Assembly: GCF_009735645.1 (NCBI RefSeq)
Contig: NZ_CP032550.1
Span: 2,914,001 to 2,978,000, forward strand
DNA: 64,000 nucleotides
From: Microbacterium oryzae
GTDB lineage: Bacteria; Actinomycetota; Actinomycetes; Actinomycetales; Microbacteriaceae
Direction of reading: 5' to 3'
Positions 6,731 to 14,408 of this stretch are shown here, piece by piece (position 1 is the first letter of the stretch; the number at the start of each line of letters is the position of its first letter). Below the pieces are notes generated by a model that made no database searches, was not told the DNA's origin, and was given only the letters and a program-made list of their open reading frames with translations. A program made the position numbers and the translations under genes.

Positions 6731-8337
6731 ACGGCGTGCTGCTCGCGCAGGCCCCGGCGCAAACGGAGAACAACCCGGTGCTCAACATCAGCGTGTTCGG
6801 CGCCTTCGTCGCGATCACGCTGTTCATCGTCATCAGAGCCAGCCGCAACAACAAGACCGCCGCCGACTTCTATGCGGGCGGCCGCTCGTTCAGCGGGCCG
6901 CAGAACGGCTTCGCGATCGCGGGCGACTACCTCTCGGCGGCGTCGTTCCTCGGCATCGTCGGCGCCATCGCCCTGAACGGGTACGACGGCTTCCTCTACT
7001 CGATCGGGTTCCTGGTCGCCTGGCTCGTCGCGCTGCTGCTCGTCGCCGAGCTCATGCGCAACACCGGCAAGTTCACGATGGCCGATGTGCTGTCGTTCCG
7101 CCTGAAGCAGCGGCCGGTGCGGATGGCCGCCGCCATCACCACGCTCGCGGTGTGCCTGTTCTACCTCCTCGCGCAGATGTCGGGGGCGGGCGGTCTCGTC
7201 TCCCTCCTCCTCGGCGTCGGCGACCGGGTCGGGCAGTCCGTGGTCATCGCCGTGGTCGGCGTGCTCATGGTCGTGTACGTGCTCATCGGCGGCATGAAGG
7301 GCACGACCTGGGTGCAGATCGTCAAGGCGTTCCTCCTCATCGGAGGCGCGATCGCCATGGCGGTCTGGGTTCTCGCCGAGCACGGGTTCGACTTCAACGG
7401 CGTTCTCGAGGCGGCGGTCGCCGCTTCCGCTTCGGGAGATGCGATCCTCGCTCCCGGGCTGCAGTACGGCGCGAAGCCGCTCGACTTCCTGTCCCTCGGC
7501 ATGGCGCTCGTCCTCGGCACCGCCGGCCTGCCGCATGTGCTGATGCGGTTCTACACGGTGCCCACCGCGAAGGAGGCCCGGCGCTCGGTGGTGTGGGCCA
7601 TCTGGCTCATCGGCCTGTTCTACCTGCTCACGCTCGTGCTCGGGTACGGCGCGGGCGCCCTGGTCGGCGCCGAGACCATCGCGGCGGCTCCCGGTGGCGT
7701 GAACTCGGCGGCTCCGCTGCTCGCGCAGGCGCTCGGCGGCCCCGTCCTGATGGGGTTCATCTCCGCGGTGGCGTTCGCGACGATCCTCGCCGTCGTCGCG
7801 GGGCTCACGATCACCGCGGCGACCTCGTTCGCGCACGACATCTACGCGAACGTCATCAAGAAGGGGCAGGTCGAGGGCGACGGCGAGGTGAAGATCGCCC
7901 GCATCACGGTGCTCGTCATCGGCGCGCTCGCGATCGTCGGCGGGATCGGCGTGCAGGGGCAGAACGTGGCGTTCCTCGTCGCGCTGGCCTTCGCCGTGGC
8001 GGCGTCCGCGAACCTCCCCACCATCCTCTACTCGCTGTTCTGGCGGCGCTTCACCACGCGCGGCGCGGTCTGGAGCATGTACGGCGGGCTCGGCACGGCG
8101 CTCGTGCTGATCGTGCTGTCGCCGGTGTTCTCGAGCACGGAGACGAGCGTCTTCCCGGGCGCCGACTTCGCGGTGTGGCCGCAGAGCAACCCCGGAATCG
8201 TCTCCATCCCGGTGGGCTTCCTGCTCGGGTGGATCGGCTCGCTCACCTCCCGCCGTGCCGAGGACCGTCGCCTGGCGGCGGAGATGGAGGTCCGCTCGCT
8301 CACGGGCTTCGGTGCGGAGAAGGCCGCACAGCACTGA
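6727..8337 (+). CDS. mctC: Sodium/solute symporter for acetate and other monocarboxylates (ActP/MctC type)
   Basis: 536-residue SSS-family secondary transporter in the cytoplasmic membrane, predicted to import acetate, pyruvate or propionate. About 13 hydrophobic segments are visible. Family signatures include the early TAADFYAGGRSFSGPQNG segment and GDYLSAASFLGIVG (about 66-79), both highly typical of ActP/MctC. A later stretch reads GTAGLPHVLMRFYTVPTAKEAR. The start overlaps the DUF485 stop. The divergent GAF-LuxR regulator supports carbon-source control. Exact substrate range cannot be read from sequence. Confidence 0.9.
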   Translation: MNGVLLAQAPAQTENNPVLNISVFGAFVAITLFIVIRASRNNKTAADFYAGGRSFSGPQNGFAIAGDYLSAASFLGIVGAIALNGYDGFLYSIGFLVAWLVALLLVAELMRNTGKFTMADVLSFRLKQRPVRMAAAITTLAVCLFYLLAQMSGAGGLVSLLLGVGDRVGQSVVIAVVGVLMVVYVLIGGMKGTTWVQIVKAFLLIGGAIAMAVWVLAEHGFDFNGVLEAAVAASASGDAILAPGLQYGAKPLDFLSLGMALVLGTAGLPHVLMRFYTVPTAKEARRSVVWAIWLIGLFYLLTLVLGYGAGALVGAETIAAAPGGVNSAAPLLAQALGGPVLMGFISAVAFATILAVVAGLTITAATSFAHDIYANVIKKGQVEGDGEVKIARITVLVIGALAIVGGIGVQGQNVAFLVALAFAVAASANLPTILYSLFWRRFTTRGAVWSMYGGLGTALVLIVLSPVFSSTETSVFPGADFAVWPQSNPGIVSIPVGFLLGWIGSLTSRRAEDRRLAAEMEVRSLTGFGAEKAAQH

Positions 8338-8345
8338 CGCGGGGA

Positions 8346-8386
8346 AGGGCGTCGGCGCCGCGGCCTACACGCGGCGCCGGCGCCCT
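8346..8386. terminator. Bidirectional terminator between mctC and the Ogt-like gene
   Basis: 17-bp stem with one wobble (8346-8362 with 8370-8386) and a 7-base loop, directly between the convergent stop codons. Confidence 0.85.
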
Positions 8387-8388
8387 CG

Positions 8389-8901
8389 TCATGCCGGCCC
8401 GTCGTCCTGCTCGAGCTCGAGGAGGTGGCGCTTCACGTCGATGTCGGATCCGTATCCGCCGATCGTGCCGTCCGCGTGGATCACCCGGTGCACGGGCACG
8501 ACGAGCGAGAAGGGCGACGTGCGGCAGGCGGTGCCCACGGCCCTCGCCGCACGAGGGCGACCCGCCAGCGCGGCCACCTCGCCGTAGCTCGCGGTCGTCC
8601 CGTACGGGATGTCGCAGACCACTGCCAGCGCCTCCCGGGTGAAGCCGTTGGCGAGGCGCCAGTCGAGGGTCAGGTCGAAGCGGCGACGCTCGCCCTGGAA
8701 GTAGCCCTCGAGCTGCGCGGCGAGGTCCTCGAGGGCTTCCGAGCCGTCGTCGGGAAGGAGCGCGCCGCGCAGCTCGCGGGAGACGGACTCGAGGGCCTCG
8801 TGCGGCTCCGCGCGGACGCGCAGGGCGACCAGGCCCTCGTCGGAGAACGCCGCCATCGCGTCGCCGACCGGCGTCGGGAGCATCGCGTATCGGAAGGTCA
8901 T
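8389..8901 (-). CDS. Alkyltransferase-like protein: Ogt fold with the active-site Cys replaced by Val
   Basis: 170-residue homologue of O6-methylguanine-DNA methyltransferase (Ogt): N-terminal domain (1-80), then the HTH/Arg-finger segment IPYGTTASYGEVAALAGRPRAARAVG. The acceptor motif should be PCHR but reads PVHR (Pro136-Val137-His138-Arg139; codon GTG at 8491-8493, reverse strand). The preceding NP is also changed (RTSP). Without Cys it cannot accept an alkyl group. Alkyltransferase-like (ATL) proteins with Trp or Ala at this site bind lesions and recruit nucleotide excision repair, so a similar role is possible. A second, intact Ogt is encoded at 57142-57663. The start ATG 8901 is leaderless-like (GAGGAT six bases upstream). 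Confidence 0.85.
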   Translation of the reverse strand: MTFRYAMLPTPVGDAMAAFSDEGLVALRVRAEPHEALESVSRELRGALLPDDGSEALEDLAAQLEGYFQGERRRFDLTLDWRLANGFTREALAVVCDIPYGTTASYGEVAALAGRPRAARAVGTACRTSPFSLVVPVHRVIHADGTIGGYGSDIDVKRHLLELEQDDGPA

Positions 8902-9051
8902 AGGGCCATCCTCACGCGCGGGAAGGCCGGAGGAGTCGTCTCCACCGTCGGGGGACGCGAAACGCCGCCCGACGGGGCCTGTGCACGAGACGTGGGCGCG
9001 GGATTTCCGCGAAACTCCGGTGCGCGCGGGGGACTTTGAGCAAGGCCCGCC

Positions 9052-9067
9052 TACCCTGGCACGTGTG
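9052..9067 (+). promoter_or_regulatory. Leaderless-type promoter of the helicase-like gene
   Basis: -10 hexamer TACCCT at 9052-9057, seven bases before GTG 9065. No ribosome site precedes GTG 9065 or the in-frame ATG 9089. Confidence 0.5.
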
Positions 9068-12000
9068 CTGCCCGCAGAAGACGACGCCATGGAGAACCTC
9101 CGGCTCGCGCCCGTGACGCCTGCGGATCTCCGTATCGCGGATCCCGACGTCTCGGTCGCGCATGTCGCCGAGACCGAACGCGAGCGCCTGCGCGCGCTCG
9201 CCGCCCAGCTGGGCGGACGTTCGCCCCTGCTGCGCTACCGACCCTCCTCCGAGTCCGGGATCGAGATCACCAAGGCGCATCCGGGGAGCCTGCCGCAGTT
9301 CATCACCGGCCGCTCGACGCTGCTGTCGAACCTCTTCCGCGACGAGGTCGCGCTGCGCACCGCGCGGCTGGCCGCCGAGCGCATCACGGCGAAGAACCTC
9401 GAGCTGCGCACGGTCCGCGGCATCGACGCCGTCCGCCTGGCCGTGGGGCTCGCCGGCTGGCGAGTGGGGGACGAGGAGTTCGTCGCCCCCGTCCTCCTGC
9501 GTCCCCTGGCCATCCGCCGGCACCACTCGGACTTCGAGCTGAAGCTGCACGGCCGGTTCCGTGTGAATCCCGAGCTCGTCCGCATCGCGCAGGACCACTT
9601 CGGGATCGAGCTGGACGGCGACGAGCTCGCCGAGCTCGCCTACGACGAGGGCGTGTTCAAACCGCAGCCCGTGCTCGACCGCCTGCGCGGGCTGGCCGCG
9701 CACGTCGATACGTTCAGCGTGAAGCCCCGCCTCATCGTGTCCACCTTCGCCGAGGTGGGCGAGGTGATGGTGCGCGACATGACGAAGCTCGGCCACCCGC
9801 TCCTGAACGCTCTCGGCGGGCACCCCGACGACCTGGCGCAGGTGACGGCCGAGCGGCCCGCTCCCGCGCTCGCGCATCCCGACGAGCGCGCCCCCGCGGC
9901 CGACACGATGCTGCTGGACGCCGACGCCGAGCAGGAGCGCGTGCTCGCGCGCATCACCGCCGGGCACTCGCTCACGGTGCACACGCTCCCCGGAACCGGC
10001 GGCACTCAGACCGTCATCAACGCCGTCGGCGCCCTGGTGCGCGACGGCAAGCGCGTGCTCGTCGTCAGCGCGCGGCGCTCCACGCTCGAGGGCATCCGAC
10101 ACCGGCTCGCCGGCATCGGCCTCGAAGGTCTCGCCGTGTCGCCCACCGACCTGCGCCGCGACCTCATCCGCGCCATCGGCCGGAACGAGAAGGCCACGCA
10201 GCCGAAGGTGTCGGACATCGACGACGCGCTCGTGCGGCTGCGCTCCGTGCTGCGCGACTACCGGCACGCGCTCACCCGCGTGCACCCCGGGCTCGGCGTC
10301 TCCGTGCTCGAGACCACGCGCACCCTCACGAAGCTCGCCGCCCTCCCGACGCCGCCGTCGACGAGCGCCCGTCTGGGCATCCGCGCGCTCGAGCAGCTCG
10401 CCGGCGACCGCTCGAAGGCGGCCTCGACGCTCGCGCTCGCCGCGCGCCTGGGCGAGTTCCGCGTCGGCCCCGACGACTCGCCCTGGTACGGCGTCTCATT
10501 CTCGTCGACCGACGACGCGCGCCGTGCGCATCGGATGGCCGGAAAGCTGCACCGGACCAGCGTGCCGGAGCTCCTCGAGCGCGGGTTCGAGCTCATCTCG
10601 CAGACGCGGATGCGCCCGTTCACCACCATCGACGAGCTCGGGGAGTACCTGCGTCTCCTGCACGGCATCCGGGACTCGCTCGACCGCTTCACGCCCGTGG
10701 CCTTCGAGCGTCCGCTGACCGACATGATCAAGGCCTTCGGCCCGCGACGCGAGTCCGGTCTCACCGGTGCGCAGCGTCGGCGCCTGCGCCGCCTGTCGAA
10801 GGAGTACCTGCGGCCGGGCGTGCACGTGAGCGACATGCACGAGGCGCTCACGCGCATTCAGCAGCAGCGCCAGCAGTGGCAGCAGCTCGTCGACGTCGGC
10901 ACGATCCCCGAGCTGCCCCTCGGCCTGGCCGACGTGCAGGTCGAATGGCAGCGCGTGGAGGCCGAGCTCAGCGACCTCGACTCGGCGCTCGGACGCGGCA
11001 CCCGGCTCGCCTCGATGCCGGTGGAGCGTCTCGTGCGCACGCTCGCGGGCCTGGCGGCGGACTCGGACGTGTTCGAGAACATCGTCGAGCGCGCGGAGCT
11101 GCGCGCCGAGCTCTCGCGCCTGGGTCTCGAGCCGCTGCTCACGGAGCTCTCGGTGCGCCACGTCGACGAGGAGCGGGTCGGCGAGGAGCTGGAGTTCGCC
11201 TGGTGGCAGTCGGTGCTCGAGCACCTCCTGCAGACCGACCGCGCACTGCTCGGCGCGAACACCTCGGTCGTCGACCGGCTCGAGCGCGACTTCCGACTCG
11301 TCGACGAGGCCCACGCCGCGGCGTCCGGGCCGCTGCTGGCCTGGCAGCTCGCGACGCAGTGGAAGATCGGGATCGTCGACGAGCCCGGCGAGGCCGACAG
11401 CCTGAAGCGCGCGCTGACGCGCGGCGACATCACGCCGCAGGTGCTCGGCCGGATCGCGCCGACCCTGTCGCGCGTGATCGCGCCGGTCTGGATCGCCTCG
11501 CCCTACGACGTGCCCCTCATCCCCGACACCCCGGACTTCGATGTCGTGCTGCTGGCCGACGCCGGAGCGATCGGCCTCGCGGAGGCGACCCCGGCCATCC
11601 GCCGCGCTCGTCAGGTCGTCGCCTTCGGCGACCCGGTCACGCAGCGCCCCGTGCCCTTCTCGGTCGCCGTGCTCGAGACGCCGCCCGCTCAGGCCGAGCC
11701 GATCAGCGCGTTCGAGCGTCTGGCGGAGGTGCTGCCGGTCGAGACGCTCACCCGCAGCTATCGCGCGGGCGGGGAGGACCTCGTCGATCTCGTCAACGAC
11801 GCGTTCTACGGCGGCGAGATCGTGTCGCTGCCGTGGGCCGGGTCGTATCTCGGCCGCGGCAGCCTCTCGGTCGACTACGTCGAGGGCGGCTTCGGGGCCC
11901 CCGACCCGGAGAGCGGCGCCGTGGAGAGCCCCGACGCGGAGGTGCAGCGCGTGGTGACGCTCGTCGTCGAGCACGCGGTGAACCGTCCGAACGAGTCGCT

Positions 12001-12745
12001 CATGGTCGTCACGGCGAGTCGCCGGCACGCCGAGCGGGTGCGGTCGGCCGTCACGACCGCGTTCGCCGGCCGCTCCGACGTCGCCGACTTCGTCTCCCGC
12101 GAGACCACCGAGCCGCTGACGGTGCTCACGCTCGAGGAGTCGGTCGCCGAGAGCCGCGACCGCGTCATCTTCTCCCTGGGCTTCGGCGTCACCAAGCACG
12201 GCCGCGTGCTGAGCGACTTCGGCGACCTGTCGACCGCGGATGGCGAGCGGCTGCTCACCGTGGGGATGACCCGCGCGCGCCGGTCGATGATCATCGTGTC
12301 GTCCATCCGCCCCGAGGCCGACGACGGGCGTCTCGAGCACGGCGCGGCCATCCTCATGAGCGTCCTCGCCCGTGCGAACGAGCGCGGGCGCCAGGCGCGA
12401 CGCGAGGACGACGCCGATCCGCTCACCCGCGTGCTCGCGCGCGAGCTGCGGAAGCTCGGCGTCGCGGTCGACGTGGATTACCACGGGATGCTCCCGCTCG
12501 TCGCGCAGCGCAGCGGCAAGGCCGTCGTGGTGGAGAGCGATCCGGAGTCGCGGGACGCCTCGCTGCGCGAGTCGCTGCGGCTGCGCCCGCACGCGCTGCG
12601 CCGGCTGGGATGGCACTACGTGCGCGTGCATGCGTTCGACCTGTACAGCGACCCCGCCGCCGTCGCGCAGCGGATCGCCGCCGTCCTCGGGGTGTCCGCC
12701 GACACGCCGCGCGTCGACTCCGACACCGAGCCGCTCGCGTTCTGA
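9065..12745 (+). CDS. Large SF1 helicase/nuclease-like protein with degenerate ATPase motifs
   Basis: 1226-residue protein of DNA2/Upf1-like SF1 layout. After an N-terminal domain of about 280 residues comes a Walker A-like LPGTGGTQT in which the essential Lys is Gly (Gly313). A coiled, mostly helical insertion spans about 400-800. A Walker B-like DVVLLADAGAIG (about 826-837) lacks the DE pair. Motif III-like AFGDPVTQRP and motif VI-like VGMTRARRSMIIVSS are still recognisable. The last 110 residues resemble the PD-(D/E)XK/Vsr-type nuclease end of SF1 proteins (VVVESD, then LRLRPHALRRLGW). ATP hydrolysis looks impaired, so a structural or regulatory role is likely. GTG 9065 is chosen for the -10 at 9052; ATG 9089 would give 1218 residues. 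It overlaps the next small gene. Confidence 0.8.
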   Translation: MLPAEDDAMENLRLAPVTPADLRIADPDVSVAHVAETERERLRALAAQLGGRSPLLRYRPSSESGIEITKAHPGSLPQFITGRSTLLSNLFRDEVALRTARLAAERITAKNLELRTVRGIDAVRLAVGLAGWRVGDEEFVAPVLLRPLAIRRHHSDFELKLHGRFRVNPELVRIAQDHFGIELDGDELAELAYDEGVFKPQPVLDRLRGLAAHVDTFSVKPRLIVSTFAEVGEVMVRDMTKLGHPLLNALGGHPDDLAQVTAERPAPALAHPDERAPAADTMLLDADAEQERVLARITAGHSLTVHTLPGTGGTQTVINAVGALVRDGKRVLVVSARRSTLEGIRHRLAGIGLEGLAVSPTDLRRDLIRAIGRNEKATQPKVSDIDDALVRLRSVLRDYRHALTRVHPGLGVSVLETTRTLTKLAALPTPPSTSARLGIRALEQLAGDRSKAASTLALAARLGEFRVGPDDSPWYGVSFSSTDDARRAHRMAGKLHRTSVPELLERGFELISQTRMRPFTTIDELGEYLRLLHGIRDSLDRFTPVAFERPLTDMIKAFGPRRESGLTGAQRRRLRRLSKEYLRPGVHVSDMHEALTRIQQQRQQWQQLVDVGTIPELPLGLADVQVEWQRVEAELSDLDSALGRGTRLASMPVERLVRTLAGLAADSDVFENIVERAELRAELSRLGLEPLLTELSVRHVDEERVGEELEFAWWQSVLEHLLQTDRALLGANTSVVDRLERDFRLVDEAHAAASGPLLAWQLATQWKIGIVDEPGEADSLKRALTRGDITPQVLGRIAPTLSRVIAPVWIASPYDVPLIPDTPDFDVVLLADAGAIGLAEATPAIRRARQVVAFGDPVTQRPVPFSVAVLETPPAQAEPISAFERLAEVLPVETLTRSYRAGGEDLVDLVNDAFYGGEIVSLPWAGSYLGRGSLSVDYVEGGFGAPDPESGAVESPDAEVQRVVTLVVEHAVNRPNESLMVVTASRRHAERVRSAVTTAFAGRSDVADFVSRETTEPLTVLTLEESVAESRDRVIFSLGFGVTKHGRVLSDFGDLSTADGERLLTVGMTRARRSMIIVSSIRPEADDGRLEHGAAILMSVLARANERGRQARREDDADPLTRVLARELRKLGVAVDVDYHGMLPLVAQRSGKAVVVESDPESRDASLRESLRLRPHALRRLGWHYVRVHAFDLYSDPAAVAQRIAAVLGVSADTPRVDSDTEPLAF

Positions 12746-12948
12746 TGGCCGAGGAGCCGCGTCAGCGGGTCGTGCGCGTGGCGGGGGCGCGTCGCGCGCG
12801 CCTGACGCGGGTGGAGGGAACGCTCGCCGATGCGGACGCCGAGGCCACGCTGCGCGCGGACGAGGATGCGCGTGCCGCCCGTGGGTCGACCGGCGAGCGG
12901 GGACCGAACGACGAGCGGCTGCGACGGGACGTGCCGCCGCACTGGTGA
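12745..12948 (+). CDS. Small basic/acidic hypothetical protein coupled to the helicase-like gene
   Basis: 67-residue hydrophilic protein (MAEEPRQRVVRVAG ... GPNDERLRRDVPPHW), rich in Arg, Ala, Asp and Glu, with no membrane segment and no known motif. Its ATG overlaps the stop codon of the large helicase-like gene (TGATG), so it is translationally coupled and may be its partner. Function unknown. Confidence 0.7.
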   Translation: MAEEPRQRVVRVAGARRARLTRVEGTLADADAEATLRADEDARAARGSTGERGPNDERLRRDVPPHW

Positions 12949-12966
12949 GGGCTGCGCTTCGGCGGA

Positions 12967-13380
12967 CTACCGGTCGGAGCGCTGCGCGAGCAGGTCGCGG
13001 ATCTCCGTGAGGAGCTGCTCCTGGGTCGGAGCGGGGACGGCCTCCTCCGCGATACCGGCGCGGGCCTTCCGCATGTCGTTGACCTTGTTCATCGGCAGCA
13101 CGATGACGAAGTAGACCGCTGCGGCGACCACGACGAAGTTGATCACCGCGGCGATGACCGCGCCGAACGCGAACGTCGAGGTGCCGTCGAACAGCGTCGG
13201 CACGGTGACCTTCAGCGCGTCCTGAAGGCGCGACGCGTCGAAGAAGAGCGCGATCAGCGGGTTGATGAGCGCCTCGACGAGCACGGTGACGATCGCGTTG
13301 AACGCCGTGCCGATGACGACGGCGACGGCGAGCTCGACGACGTTCCCGCGCAGGATGAAGTCCCGGAAGCCCTGAAGCAT
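12967..13380 (-). CDS. mscL: Large-conductance mechanosensitive channel MscL
   Basis: 137-residue homopentameric membrane channel that opens under membrane tension to release solutes on osmotic downshock. It begins MLQGFRDFILRGNVVELAVAVVIG: N-terminal amphipathic helix and the pore-lining TM1. A periplasmic loop follows, then TM2 (AVINFVVVAAAVYFVIVLP) and a charged C-terminal helix (QEQLLTEIRDLLAQR). A GGGAGAG site precedes the ATG. It sits beside the FmdB/Ruc-like gene as in other actinobacteria. Confidence 0.96.
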   Translation of the reverse strand: MLQGFRDFILRGNVVELAVAVVIGTAFNAIVTVLVEALINPLIALFFDASRLQDALKVTVPTLFDGTSTFAFGAVIAAVINFVVVAAAVYFVIVLPMNKVNDMRKARAGIAEEAVPAPTQEQLLTEIRDLLAQRSDR

Positions 13381-13430
13381 GTTCTCTCCCTACTGCCGGC
13401 GCCGCCGGCGGATGCTGAAAACGCCCGGCG

Positions 13431-13691
13431 TCAGGAGCCGGAGGCGGCGGGAGCTGCTGCGGCCCCCGATGACGCTGCGGCCGCGGTGGAGGCGCCCGTG
13501 GATCCGCTCGACGACGAGCGCGAGTCGGTGCGGTAGAAGCCGGAGCCGTTGAACGTCACGCCGATCGAGCCGTACTGCTTGCGGAGGGCCCCCGAGCACT
13601 CCGGGCACTCGGTGAGCGACGGGTCGCTGAAGGCCTGGACGGCGTCGAAGCGGTGGCCGCAGGCGGTGCAGGCGTAGGCGTACGTGGGCAT
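13431..13691 (-). CDS. FmdB-family zinc-ribbon protein, Ruc-like redox chaperone
   Basis: 86-residue protein with an N-terminal zinc ribbon (CTAC at residues 8-11, CPEC at 29-32) starting MPTYAYACTACGHRFD. GSGFYRTDSR follows, then a disordered Ser/Ala/Gly tail. It strongly resembles mycobacterial Rv0991c (Ruc), a chaperone whose zinc cysteines oxidise to activate it. The position beside the 5-formyl-THF cycloligase gene is also the same. A GAGGA site precedes the ATG. The chaperone role is inferred from this similarity and gene order. Confidence 0.82.
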   Translation of the reverse strand: MPTYAYACTACGHRFDAVQAFSDPSLTECPECSGALRKQYGSIGVTFNGSGFYRTDSRSSSSGSTGASTAAAASSGAAAAPAASGS

Positions 13692-13730
13692 GTGTCCTCG
13701 TTCGGGTCTCGAAGCGGATGGCCGGGGTCG

Positions 13731-14318
13731 TCAGCGCGCGAAGTCGACGATCCTCGTGGGGGTCACCACGCCGTCGACGGGCTGATCGTGCAGCTCGCGG
13801 GGAACGCGGTCGACCAACTCCGAATCATAGATCACCGCATACACCGGCGGCCTGTGCGCCATGGAGCCGAGCGTCTTGTCGTAGAAGCCGCGACCCCACC
13901 CCATCCGCAGACCCTCGCCATCCACCGCCGATGCGGGGACGATCAGCAGGTCGACGTCGTTGACCGCGATCGGGCCGAGCACCTCGCCGACCGCCTCGGG
14001 AACGCCGTACGCGCTCTCGATCTCCCGGCCATCCGCCTGAGCGACCGTCCAATCGAGGAGACCGTCGGCGCGGGTCACGGGAAGCAGGACGCGGACCCCG
14101 CGGGCGAGCGCGGCGTCGATGAAGGCGCGGGTGTCGGGCTCGGAGGGGCTGGACAGATAGCAGGACACGGAGCGGGCGCCGACGCGCTGCACGAGGTCGT
14201 CGAGCTGCCGGCGGACACCGTCGCTCGCGGCCTGCCGCTGCGCGTCCGTGACGTTCTGCCTGCGCTCGCGGATCTCCGCGCGCAGTGCGCGCTTGGCCTG
14301 CTCGACGTCATCCCGCAT
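13731..14318 (-). CDS. 5-formyltetrahydrofolate cyclo-ligase
   Basis: 195-residue cytosolic enzyme that converts 5-formyl-THF to 5,10-methenyl-THF with ATP, recycling a folate dead end. Motifs: N-terminal KRALRAEIRERR, central VDLLIVPASAVDGEGLRMGWGRGFYDKTL (ATP/folate site), and DQPVDGVVTPTRIVDF at the end. Length is normal. A TAGGAT hexamer (14325-14330, reverse strand) six bases before ATG 14318 indicates a leaderless transcript. Divergent from galU. Confidence 0.93.
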   Translation of the reverse strand: MRDDVEQAKRALRAEIRERRQNVTDAQRQAASDGVRRQLDDLVQRVGARSVSCYLSSPSEPDTRAFIDAALARGVRVLLPVTRADGLLDWTVAQADGREIESAYGVPEAVGEVLGPIAVNDVDLLIVPASAVDGEGLRMGWGRGFYDKTLGSMAHRPPVYAVIYDSELVDRVPRELHDQPVDGVVTPTRIVDFAR

Positions 14319-14408
14319 GCCCCGATCCTAGGAGCGGTGAGACGGCATCGCACACGATGACGGGTGTCGGCGGGCCGAGAATATCGGTCGATCACCTAGG
14401 CTAGGCCC
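14319..14408. promoter_or_regulatory. Divergent leaderless promoters of cycloligase gene and galU
   Basis: TAGGAT (14325-14330, reverse) and TAGGCT (14397-14402, forward) each end six bases before the ATG of the gene they face. Neither gene has a Shine-Dalgarno. Confidence 0.65.

Noticed and set aside
8485..8496. Sequencing frameshift explanation for the PVHR motif
   Set aside because: A TGC exists one base out of frame, but restoring it would need two compensating indels within six bases while both flanks stay in frame; a real substitution is simpler.
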